Assembly (NCBI GenBank): GCA_937983035.1
Contig: CALKAN010000379.1
Location: 1 to 11,095 of the forward strand
DNA length: 11,095 nt
DNA from: an uncultured Paenibacillaceae bacterium
GTDB taxonomy: Bacteria > Bacillota > Bacilli > Paenibacillales > CALAME01
Direction of reading: 5' to 3'
In this document: piece by piece, positions 5,184-11,095 of the stretch
How the letters are laid out: each line of letters begins with the position of its first letter
Position numbering within the stretch: position 1 is the first letter of the stretch
Translations under genes and position numbers: made by a program
The notes under the pieces: generated by a model
Told to the model about the DNA's origin: nothing
What the model saw: only the letters and a program-made list of their open reading frames with translations
The model's database searches: none

Positions 5184-5576
5184 ATGCTGGAACTGAAAGC
5201 ATCTGTTGGAGACATCGTGAAAGCAGAATATAAATCTGGGCAGTATATAGGAGAACTTGTTGAAGATATATTTCCGCGCGCAAAAGTGAAAATTTTAGCC
5301 GTGATCAAACATCCAGAGCAAGGGGACATCCATCATCCGAAAAATCCGGACGTGAAATTGTTTCATCAAAGACGCGCGCTCGCTTATCAGGAAATTGCCG
5401 TCGTTCCCGTTCGGCATATCGAGCCATACAACGGGGAAATCCCAGATTACAAAGCGTCCCTCAAAGCAGCCATCGACGCAGAAATCGAAGAAGTGGAGAA
5501 ATTGGTCAAGTGGGGTCAAGCCAGTTTGGCGCATCTGCATGAATTGCGCGGAGAGTATTTTAACAATCGATCATAA
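5184..5576 (+). CDS. kapB: Kinase-associated protein KapB
   Basis: 130-residue protein similar throughout to what I recall of B. subtilis KapB, which is required for KinB to feed phosphate into the Spo0A phosphorelay. Diagnostic stretches are VGDIVKAEYKSGQYIGEL (SH3-like beta barrel), VKILAVIKHPEQGDIHHP, FHQRRALAYQE and PYNGEIPDYKASLKAAI; a helix with acidic and basic repeats closes the protein. Start 5184 has GGAGG (5174-5178) 5 nt upstream; an in-frame ATG at 5160 would add MSQEGEVS, which comes from the ribosome binding site itself. Although the family is named a lipoprotein, this protein has no signal peptide and no Cys at all, so it cannot be lipidated at an N-terminal lipobox. kinB, its usual neighbour, is not in the window. 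Confidence 0.9.
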   Translation: MLELKASVGDIVKAEYKSGQYIGELVEDIFPRAKVKILAVIKHPEQGDIHHPKNPDVKLFHQRRALAYQEIAVVPVRHIEPYNGEIPDYKASLKAAIDAEIEEVEKLVKWGQASLAHLHELRGEYFNNRS

Positions 5577-5587
5577 GCATAAAAAAA

Positions 5588-5662
5588 TGGCTGGGGATAC
5601 AGGATTCGAACCTGTGCATCACGGAGTCAAAGTCCGTTGCCTTACCGCTTGGCTAATCCCCA
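5588..5662 (-). tRNA. tRNA-Gln(UUG)
   Basis: The 75-nt cloverleaf reads on the minus strand from 5662. Acceptor TGGGGAT pairs with ATCCCCA; discriminator G and CCA are encoded (TGG at 5588-5590 on the plus strand). The anticodon stem ACGGA/TCCGT encloses loop CTTTGAC, giving anticodon TTG (Gln). The T-arm has CACAGGTTCGAATCCTGT. A T7 run follows directly at 5587-5581. It is a solitary tRNA between kapB and the CvfC-like gene, transcribed away from the latter. Confidence 0.97.
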
Positions 5663-5665
5663 ACG

Positions 5666-5678
5666 CATTACAGTAATG
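5666..5678. repeat. 13-bp palindrome in the tRNA/cvfC-like divergent region
   Basis: CATTACAGTAATG is a perfect odd palindrome 4 bp upstream of the tRNA 5' end. On the minus strand TTGTTC, 17 bp and TACTGT can be read as a tRNA promoter, with the -10 overlapping the palindrome. It may be chance or a small operator. Confidence 0.35.
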
Positions 5679-5755
5679 TATTTTTGCCAATCGAACAAAA
5701 GATATGCATGTTTGATAAAAAAAATGAACGAATCGCAAATGAAGGTGGTGCGCTT

Positions 5756-6895
5756 ATGAAAATTACATTTATTGAACCTACTCCCAGTCCAAATACAATG
5801 AAATTGCATTTGGATGAATCGCTGCCGAAAGGCATTCAAAGAACTTATACGAAAGAAAATAAAGAGATGGCGCCTGAATGGGCGAGGAGACTGCTTGAGA
5901 TTGATGGTGTGAAGAGCATTTTTCGCACCGCTGATTTTATAGCGTTGGATCGGGTTCCAAACGGGGATTGGGAAAAGATTTTGACGGAAACGAGAATCGT
6001 TTTCGGACAGCAAGAAGATATTCCAGGACAATCGTCATTTCAATCCGGCAGCGATGATTCTTTCGGCGAAGTGAAAGTATATGTGCAGACGTTTCGAAAA
6101 ATTCCGATGCAAATCAGAGTGAAAAGCGACGGGAACGAAGTTCGGAAATCATTGCCGGATTCATTCGTGCAAGCTGCGATGGAAGCAGGGATGGCTTCGG
6201 CAAATTTAATCAAAGAACGAAAACTGGAAGATTACGGAATTCGATATGGTGAACCAGAGGAGATCGCTGAAGAAGTGATCCGAGAATTGACGGCTGCTTA
6301 TCCGGAAGATCGTCTCAAGGCATTGGTGGAAAAAGCGAAAGAGGCCGGCTTGGAAGGCGAAGTCATTGAAACGGTTCAAACGATGACTTTGGAAGAAATT
6401 AAAGAAGCGATGAACAGCGGAGATTGGCGGGTGCGCTACGGCGCTTTTGAGCAACTGAAGCCGACGGAACAATTGCTGCCATTGATTGAAAAAGCGCTGC
6501 AAGATCCGCACACATCCATCCGGCGCTTAGCCGTCGTATATTTAGGGGATATCGGCGGGAAAATTGTGCTTCCTTACTTGTATCGAGCGTTGAAGGACAA
6601 AGTTCCTTCTGTGCGCCGCACGGCAGGAGACACGTTGTCTGATCTCGGAGATCCGGATGCGATCGAAGCGATGGCCGAAGCGCTGCAAGATTCCAATAAA
6701 ATTGTTCGCTGGCGCGCGGCAAGATTTTTGTATGAAGTAGGCGATGAACGTGCATTGGAAGCATTGAGACGAGCGAAGGACGATCCGGAATTTGAAATCA
6801 GGCTGCAAGTGAACATGGCTTTGGAGCGCATAGAAAAAGGCGAAGAAGCGGAAGGAACGATTTGGCAGCAAATGACTAATCGCAGAAGAGATTGA
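5756..6895 (+). CDS. CvfC/YpgR-type protein: Nfu N-terminal domain plus HEAT repeats
   Basis: 379 residues. Residues 1-85 (MKITFIEPTPSPNTMKLHLD ... LLEIDGVKSIFRTADFIAL) form an Nfu/NifU N-terminal-type domain without the CxxC iron-sulfur domain of true Nfu scaffolds. A middle region contains VQTFRKIPMQIRVK. From about residue 215 tandem HEAT/PBS-lyase-like helical repeats follow (RRLAVVYLGDIGG, VRRTAGDTLSDLGDPDAIEA, VRWRAARFLYEVGDERALEA), spaced about 31 residues. The order matches Staphylococcus aureus 'conserved virulence factor C' and B. subtilis YpgR; the molecular role is not settled. HEAT repeats suggest protein binding. Start 5756 has AAGGTGG (5743-5749) upstream; an upstream in-frame ATG at 5684 lacks a ribosome binding site and overlaps the tRNA promoter region. 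A terminator follows. Confidence 0.88.
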   Translation: MKITFIEPTPSPNTMKLHLDESLPKGIQRTYTKENKEMAPEWARRLLEIDGVKSIFRTADFIALDRVPNGDWEKILTETRIVFGQQEDIPGQSSFQSGSDDSFGEVKVYVQTFRKIPMQIRVKSDGNEVRKSLPDSFVQAAMEAGMASANLIKERKLEDYGIRYGEPEEIAEEVIRELTAAYPEDRLKALVEKAKEAGLEGEVIETVQTMTLEEIKEAMNSGDWRVRYGAFEQLKPTEQLLPLIEKALQDPHTSIRRLAVVYLGDIGGKIVLPYLYRALKDKVPSVRRTAGDTLSDLGDPDAIEAMAEALQDSNKIVRWRAARFLYEVGDERALEALRRAKDDPEFEIRLQVNMALERIEKGEEAEGTIWQQMTNRRRD

Positions 6896-6910
6896 TCGAT
6901 ATGCATGCTA

Positions 6911-6940
6911 AACCCAGTCAGACGGCTGGGTTGTTTTTTT
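6911..6940 (+). terminator. Terminator of the CvfC-like gene
   Basis: AACCCAG (6911-6917) pairs with CTGGGTT (6926-6932), followed by GTTTTTTT, 16 bp after the stop. Confidence 0.9.
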
Positions 6941-7041
6941 GCCTCATTGAGCGGCAAAGGATTCTTGTCTGATCATGAGGAGTTCAAAAAGCCGCAGCAA
7001 TCCGCAAATCGATGAGGATGGCTTGGATGCTTGTGACGGCA

Positions 7042-7224
7042 TCATTTGCTGAACGATTCTCGTTGTCGATCTTCACGCATCAGCTGAATGATCAAATGGT
7101 CTAAATGTTTGCTGATGTGGACGACTTCGGGATGATTGAAATTGTATTGGTTTGACTTGGCTGTTTTGATTAGTTCTTTTTTTAAGCGGGTGATTTCATG
7201 CATGAGGCGCATGCGCTTCGTCAT
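7042..7224 (-). CDS. Second Spo0E-like aspartyl-phosphate phosphatase
   Basis: 60 residues. Helix 1 (MRLMHEITRLKKELIKTA) and helix 2 with HPEVVHISKHLDHLIIQLMR fit the Spo0E family; HPEVVxxSxxLDxLI is typical. The signature is SKHLD (38-42) rather than SQELD, keeping the Ser and the catalytic-region Asp42. The start is secured by AAGGAGGAG 6-8 nt upstream of ATG 7224. It likely dephosphorylates Spo0A~P or another response regulator. It faces away from the secreted-protein gene at 7394, with dyad-rich DNA between. No convincing terminator is visible in 6941-7041. It is not closely similar to the 4734 paralogue outside the motif. Confidence 0.85.
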   Translation of the reverse strand: MTKRMRLMHEITRLKKELIKTAKSNQYNFNHPEVVHISKHLDHLIIQLMREDRQRESFSK

Positions 7225-7283
7225 TCAATTCTCCTCCTTGAGACTGCGTTTCCTTTGCCCTTTGAAATTATTTTAACATATTT

Positions 7284-7300
7284 TAACCAAAAGTTGGTTA
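7284..7300. promoter_or_regulatory. Perfect 17-bp dyad between divergent genes (candidate operator)
   Basis: TAACCAA-AAG-TTGGTTA is a perfect palindrome with a 3-bp centre. A second inverted repeat, GTTAAAC (7301-7307) and GTTTAAC (7327-7333), starts at once beside it. AT-rich -10-like hexamers for the minus-strand gene (TAAAAT at 7275-7270 and 7285-7280) overlap or adjoin the dyad, so a bound protein would sit on that promoter. The cognate regulator is unknown. Confidence 0.45.
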
Positions 7301-7393
7301 GTTAAACTGCTTGGAAATAAATCTCTGTTTAACGCAACTATCGCGGAAGGATCGAGTATATACATACAGGAAGAAGAGATGGAGGTATAGGAC

Positions 7394-7996
7394 ATGAAAT
7401 GGAAACGACACCTGATATTGATTTTTTCATTGCTGTTGATCGGATCGGTGACCGTATTGGCGGACAGCGCATATGAATGGCTGCGCGGCAAACAAGTGCA
7501 GTTGTCTATCAATGGAGTCCGGGTGGATGATTCTGGTTACTTGCTTCAATCAAACGGGAAATCTTATTTTCCGGTTAGAGAAATATCGGAAAATTTGGGG
7601 GCAATCATTGATTGGGATGAGGACAACAATGAAATCAAGTTGTATAAGCCGAATGTACATCTCGCTTTCAATTTCAAAAGAAAAGACGGTTCTCTCGGCA
7701 CATTCGGCAGAGTGGAGCAAGGAAGTGAACTGAATTTCTTTATCTTTACTCAGATTGATCATTTGAAAGTGAAGGTGCATTCATTGAAATATGAGATTGC
7801 AGCGCCGGACGGCACGGTAGTCTATTCCCATGAAGAGCCTTTGGAGGACCAAGATCAAGCATTGATGTGGAGTTATTCGCCTAATATCAAGCTGCAATTT
7901 GACCAATCTGGTGAATACACGGTCAAAATTTACATGAACTTGGAAGAAGATGGAGAATATTATCTCGTTTCGAAGAAAATTTTATATTCATCATAA
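7394..7996 (+). CDS. Secreted stalk-domain (copper amine oxidase N-term-like) protein
   Basis: 200 residues. The first 23 are a Sec signal peptide (MKWKRHLILIFSLLLIGSVT then VLA), with likely cleavage near VLA-DS; no lipobox Cys. Residues about 33-75 (VQLSINGVRVDDSGYLLQSN, KSYFPVREISENLGAIIDWD, NEIKLY) match the 'stalk' or Cu_amine_oxidN1 fold: I-N-G, YxPxREixexLGaxvxWD. The C-terminal half (85-200) is beta-rich and Ig-like, ending GEYTVKIYMNLEEDGEYYLV; I do not recognise it as a named domain. It is probably an exported cell-wall-associated protein. GGAGGT lies 9 nt before ATG 7394. It converges on the DUF1885-like gene with only 18 bp between stops and no terminator of its own that I can see. 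Confidence 0.75.
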   Translation: MKWKRHLILIFSLLLIGSVTVLADSAYEWLRGKQVQLSINGVRVDDSGYLLQSNGKSYFPVREISENLGAIIDWDEDNNEIKLYKPNVHLAFNFKRKDGSLGTFGRVEQGSELNFFIFTQIDHLKVKVHSLKYEIAAPDGTVVYSHEEPLEDQDQALMWSYSPNIKLQFDQSGEYTVKIYMNLEEDGEYYLVSKKILYSS

Positions 7997-8014
7997 GGGA
8001 CATAAAGAGCATGA

Positions 8015-8455
8015 TTACTGCCGATAGTGAGCATAGTGAATCGTTCGGCCGTTAAATAAGCGCAGCTCAGCTTTCCATTTCTTAGCCATAAATTTGCATA
8101 TTTCATTCGCTTTTGCTTTATCGCCGTGCGTGCAACCAGAAGGCAGTATCACCTGTACTTCTTTCGCAGGCGGAGCCGGATCCGAGTCATCTTGTGCGGT
8201 TGCTGCTTCTTCAATGCCGATCACAATATATTTGTACAAATCATTCGTGCCTTTTAAATAAAACCACTGTTCGCCCGCATCGGGAAGCGGCTCAATCGTA
8301 TATGGGAATGCAGCCGAAGCGTAATCCCAGCCGAGCTGTTTGCCGGTTTTCGCGGTTTGATCGCGGTAGAGCGCCAATATGTTTTTTACTTGATCCATTG
8401 TCAGATCTGCCATCGCGGATTGTTTCACTAATCGAATCACGGCCGTTTGATTCAC
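8015..8455 (-). CDS. DUF1885-like conserved hypothetical protein
   Basis: 146 residues, GTG start with AGGTGA about 8 nt upstream. MNQTAVIRLVKQSAMADLTM, KTGKQLGWDYASAAFPYTI and WFYLKGTNDLYKYIVIGIE resemble the DUF1885 family of Bacillaceae as I recall it; its function is unknown. The C-terminal part, VILPSGCTHGDKAKANEICK then FMAKKWKAELRLFNGRTI, looks like an alpha/beta unit with a helix between two strands. It is soluble, has a single-unit promoter at 8508-8536 and lies downstream of speA on the same strand, but the speA terminator separates them. The family call is from memory and moderately secure; the gene itself is convincing. Confidence 0.7.
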   Translation of the reverse strand: MNQTAVIRLVKQSAMADLTMDQVKNILALYRDQTAKTGKQLGWDYASAAFPYTIEPLPDAGEQWFYLKGTNDLYKYIVIGIEEAATAQDDSDPAPPAKEVQVILPSGCTHGDKAKANEICKFMAKKWKAELRLFNGRTIHYAHYRQ

Positions 8456-8507
8456 TTTCGCTTCACCTGACCTTATTTAAAATTGAGAAAATTTTCCTGT
8501 TACTGTC

Positions 8508-8536
8508 ATTTTAACATGATGTCAGCATATTTACAA
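8508..8536 (-). promoter_or_regulatory. Sigma-A-type promoter of the DUF1885-like gene
   Basis: On the minus strand TTGTAA (8536-8531), a 17-bp spacer and TAAAAT (8513-8508) lie 53 bp before the GTG start. The promoter sits directly beyond the speA terminator, which supports independent transcription. Confidence 0.6.
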
Positions 8537-8540
8537 TGAA

Positions 8541-8597
8541 AAAGAAGTTTCCAATCGTTTTCCTGGAAAGGAAATCTTTTGGCAAACTTCTTTTTTT
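8541..8597 (-). terminator. Bidirectional terminator downstream of speA
   Basis: AAAGAAGTTTCCAA (8541-8554) pairs with TTGG-C-AAACTTCTTT (8579-8593), with one bulge. An inner TTTCC/GGAAA stem (8559-8563, 8570-8574) continues the helix. The minus-strand transcript leads into TTTTT (8543-8539); the plus strand also has a T-run (8591-8597). Confidence 0.85.
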
Positions 8598-8622
8598 CAT
8601 AAATATTCATGATGTTGTCAGA

Positions 8623-10089
8623 TTATGATATCGCGCTTGTCTCGACGATGACTTTCACTCGTTTAATATTTTTGTCTTCCGGCCCTTGCACAGGCAAGCC
8701 GACCGCTTGATGTTCCCGTATATAATCAATGTTTTCCTGCGTGATGACTTCGCCGGGAAGCAAAATCGGAATGCCGGGAGGATAGACCATGATGAATTCG
8801 GCGATAATTCTCCCCACTGCTTCTTCTAATAAAACAGATTCGGTATCTGCATAAAATGCATCTCTTGGGGACAGGGACAGCAGAGGGATTTCAGGGGTGA
8901 TGACCGAGACGGGCGCGGTTTGCTTGAATGTGCATTGTTGACTGATTTGCTCCAGCGCTTGCACGAGCTGATTGACCGTTTCCATCGTATCGCCTGGCGT
9001 AATTAAGCACAAAATATTGTACAAATCGCTCAATTCCACCTCAATGTTATAATTCTCCCTTAACATGACCTCTGCGTCATAACCCGTGATTCCAAGAGGA
9101 TGAACATGAATCGTCAGCTTGGTCGGATCATAACTGAACGCAGCTTCATCATCTAAAATTTCTTCGCCAAAACAGTAAAGGCCGTCGCTTTGATTGATGC
9201 GTTCTCTGGCATATTCCGCCAGTTGTATGGCTTGGTCTGCCAGCCGCCATCCATTGAGAGCCAAATGCCGCCGCGCTGCATCCAGCGAGGCCAGCAATAT
9301 ATATGAAGTAGAAGTTGTCGTCAGCATGCTGATGATCGCCTGCACCCGTTTTGGATCCACTCGCCCTGCTTTCACGTTTAAGATCGAGCTTTGAGTCAGG
9401 GAACCGCCCAGTTTATGCATGCTCGTCGCAGCCATGTCCGCGCCGGCTTCCATTGCGGACAACGGCAATCGTTCATGGAAATGAATGTGGGCGCCGTGTG
9501 CTTCGTCCACCAGCACGGGAATGTCGTGTTCATGCACGATGTCCACGATTTCTTTTAAATTCGTAGCAATGCCGAAATACGTTGGATTTATGACAAAAAC
9601 CGCTTTGGCGTCAGGATGAAGTTCCAACGCTTTTTGGACCGCGCTTGTTGTGATTCCGTGCGCGATGCCCAGCTTTTCGTCCATTGCGGGAGAAATGAAA
9701 ATCGGTTTTGCTCCGGCAATGATAATCGCGGTCATGACGGATTTGTGCACATTTCTCGGCACGATGATTTTATCCCCTTGTTCGCAAACAGAAAGGATCA
9801 TCGCCATGATGGCTCCGCTTGTTCCTTGCACCGAAAAAAAGGTATAATCGGCGCCGAACGCATCGGCTGCCAATTCCTGCGCTTCTTTGATTACGCCTGT
9901 CGGCTGATGCAGGTCATCCAGCGGCGCGATATTGATTAAGTCGATGGACAATGCGTTGTCTCCAATCCATTGTCTGAATTCTTCATCCATTCCCGCGCCT
10001 TTTTTATGCCCAGGAATGTGAAATTGCACCGGATTGTTGCGTGCATGTTTTTTTAAAGCAGTAAATAACGGTGTCCGGTGATGATCCAT
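8623..10089 (-). CDS. speA: Biosynthetic arginine decarboxylase (PLP-dependent)
   Basis: 488 residues, matching the roughly 490 of B. subtilis SpeA. It converts arginine to agmatine and CO2, the first step of the agmatine route to putrescine and spermidine. FHIPGHKKGAGMD, NALSIDLINIAPLDDLHQP and FFSVQGTSGAIMAMIL are the family's N-terminal blocks; VDEAHGAHIHFH (194-205) holds PLP-contacting Asp195 and His198, and TSMHKLGGSLTQSS the Schiff-base Lys226. The C-terminal Orn/Lys/Arg decarboxylase domain ends with VYPPGIPILLPGEVI. Start 10089 is chosen because AAAGGAAAG lies upstream and length fits the family; an in-frame ATG at 10140 would add 17 residues of which the last are the ribosome binding site. 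The gene diverges from the MFS exporter and is probably monocistronic. Lysine decarboxylase activity cannot be excluded by eye. Confidence 0.93.
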   Translation of the reverse strand: MDHHRTPLFTALKKHARNNPVQFHIPGHKKGAGMDEEFRQWIGDNALSIDLINIAPLDDLHQPTGVIKEAQELAADAFGADYTFFSVQGTSGAIMAMILSVCEQGDKIIVPRNVHKSVMTAIIIAGAKPIFISPAMDEKLGIAHGITTSAVQKALELHPDAKAVFVINPTYFGIATNLKEIVDIVHEHDIPVLVDEAHGAHIHFHERLPLSAMEAGADMAATSMHKLGGSLTQSSILNVKAGRVDPKRVQAIISMLTTTSTSYILLASLDAARRHLALNGWRLADQAIQLAEYARERINQSDGLYCFGEEILDDEAAFSYDPTKLTIHVHPLGITGYDAEVMLRENYNIEVELSDLYNILCLITPGDTMETVNQLVQALEQISQQCTFKQTAPVSVITPEIPLLSLSPRDAFYADTESVLLEEAVGRIIAEFIMVYPPGIPILLPGEVITQENIDYIREHQAVGLPVQGPEDKNIKRVKVIVETSAIS

Positions 10090-10149
10090 AGCCTTCTTTC
10101 CTTTCTTAAACGGTAGTCCAAAATGTCGATATATATTCAAACTATCTAC

Positions 10150-10178
10150 TTGATACTACAGCAAAGGTATTATAAGAT
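10150..10178 (+). promoter_or_regulatory. Promoter of the MFS gene, overlapping that of speA
   Basis: Plus strand: TTGATA (10150-10155), 17 bp, TAAGAT (10173-10178). Minus strand: a perfect TATAAT reads from 10174 to 10169 with a weak -35 (GTTCAT, 10197-10192). The two -10 boxes overlap, so RNA polymerase could serve only one gene at a time. Confidence 0.45.
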
Positions 10179-10214
10179 GCAATAGGGTAATATGAACAAT
10201 TTCAGGAGGCTTAC

Positions 10215-11095
10215 ATGCATAAACAAATACTCGTCATCATGGCGCTGCTCATTACAACCTTCTTAGGCTTTGGAATTATTATCCCCGTCTTGCCCGAAAT
10301 TGTGCCGCCGGTTCATTTGGGCTGGATGCTCGCTTTGTATTCGGCAGTGTCTTTTTTTATGTCGCCCGTTTGGGGCCGGATTTCGGACCGCATCGGACGG
10401 CGTCCTGTACTGATGATTGGCATATTTGGCTTTTCTGTCAGCTTTTTTATGCTGGCTGTTTCTTTAGATCAATACTTTTGGATGTATTTCTCCCGCATAT
10501 TAGGAGGATTTTTCTCAGGCGCGGTCACTTCGTGCGCTGTCGCTTACGTGGCGGATATTACGACGGAAGATGAACGAACGAAAGCGATGGGTTTGGTAGG
10601 AATGTCGATCGGGCTTGGATTTATATTCGGGCCCGCGATCGGAGGAATTTTGTCCGTTGTCAATCTTGCATTTCCATTTTACCTGTCATCGGCGCTTTCT
10701 TTATTTACATTCGTATTTGTTTATTTGTATTTGCAAGAATCTTTGTCCAAAGAAAAGCGCATCGAGCGATCACGCATGGCGCAGCCTTCGAGATGGACTG
10801 CTTTTAAAGGCAAGCTGAAATACTTATATGTGCTAGGATTTGTCGTTTCGTTTACTTTGGCCGGATTGGAAGGAACGTTGCAATATTTCCAGTCCGAGCG
10901 AATTGGCGCAGGATCGTTTGAAATCGGCATGATGTTTTTGATCAGCGGCATTGTCGGGGCGCTCATCCAAGGAGGAGTCGTGCGCCGGTTTATCCGCAAA
11001 GGCGAAGAACCGAGATACATCGGCATCGGATTGGCGTTGTCGGCGATTGGCTTTTTCATGTTGATATTTTCAAATAGTTTTGCGACCGCTGCGGC
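10215..11095 (+). CDS. MFS exporter, DHA1-type drug:H+ antiporter-like (3' truncated)
   Basis: 293 codons to the window edge with no stop, from ATG 10215 with AGGAGG 5-9 nt upstream. Residues 1-25 (MHKQILVIMALLITTFLGFG) form TM1. GRISDRIGRRPVL after TM2 is MFS motif A, and GMSIGLGFIFGPAIGG in TM5 is antiporter motif C, which together indicate the DHA1 group (Bmr/TetA-like 12-TM exporters). The central basic loop (SKEKRIERSRMAQPSR) separates the two halves. The second half is about half complete; a family member would be near 390-400 residues. Substrate is unknown. B. subtilis has a similar exporter (YuxJ) in the kinB/kapB/patB part of its chromosome, but I cannot establish orthology. Confidence 0.85.
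   Translation, partial: MHKQILVIMALLITTFLGFGIIIPVLPEIVPPVHLGWMLALYSAVSFFMSPVWGRISDRIGRRPVLMIGIFGFSVSFFMLAVSLDQYFWMYFSRILGGFFSGAVTSCAVAYVADITTEDERTKAMGLVGMSIGLGFIFGPAIGGILSVVNLAFPFYLSSALSLFTFVFVYLYLQESLSKEKRIERSRMAQPSRWTAFKGKLKYLYVLGFVVSFTLAGLEGTLQYFQSERIGAGSFEIGMMFLISGIVGALIQGGVVRRFIRKGEEPRYIGIGLALSAIGFFMLIFSNSFATAA

Noticed and set aside
6399..6957. Several long minus-strand frames under the CvfC-like gene
   Set aside because: They mirror the plus-strand gene, which has domain support; the frames lack start signals and recognisable motifs.
8015..8514. Plus-strand frame at 8113-8514 opposite the DUF1885-like gene
   Set aside because: It is antisense to a better-supported gene and has no ribosome binding site; its composition is Cys/Arg/Ser-rich as expected of a shadow frame.

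Overview
The window looks like chromosome from an endospore-forming member of the Bacillales (Bacillaceae-like). The evidence is an H-type small acid-soluble spore protein, a KapB-type KinB-pathway protein, two Spo0E-like aspartyl-phosphate phosphatases, a PatB-type C-S lyase, a CvfC/YpgR-type protein, AGGAGG-like ribosome binding sites and Rho-independent terminators. The genus cannot be fixed from the sequence. Most genes are single-gene or very short transcription units, often with their own terminator.

Layout. Positions 1-1200 hold the last codons of an unidentified gene, a membrane-anchored DUF2953 protein, sspH and its terminator. Positions 1200-1528 hold a small open frame interrupted by TGA and the promoter of a Gfo/Idh/MocA oxidoreductase (1529-2431). 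Positions 2432-2870 are degraded: a terminator split by a 72-bp palindromic element, and the remains of a VOC/glyoxalase-type gene on the minus strand. A small acidic protein gene (minus, TTG start) then diverges from patB (plus). Positions 4380-5183 hold a terminator, a structured leader, a Spo0E-like gene, and a second terminator whose loop holds a diverged relative of the 72-bp element. Next come kapB, a tRNA-Gln(UUG) on the minus strand, the CvfC-like protein, a second Spo0E-like gene (minus) and a secreted stalk-domain protein (plus). A DUF1885-like gene and speA (arginine decarboxylase) follow on the minus strand. A DHA1-type MFS exporter runs off the right edge.

Functional links. KapB and the two Spo0E-like phosphatases all bear on the Spo0A phosphorelay: KapB promotes KinB input, and Spo0E-type proteins drain phosphate from Spo0A. 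No kinB is visible. PatB (sulfur amino acid metabolism) and SpeA (polyamine synthesis) are housekeeping enzymes.

The least ordinary observation is a small non-autonomous palindromic element family. Both copies sit in the loop of a Rho-independent terminator. The first has 16-bp perfect terminal inverted repeats that resemble IS3/IS150-group ends and a 5-bp target duplication; removing it restores a textbook terminator. The second is older but shares a near-identical core. Two copies in the same kind of site suggest that terminator hairpins are the insertion target, as is known for IS1397-type elements in REP palindromes.
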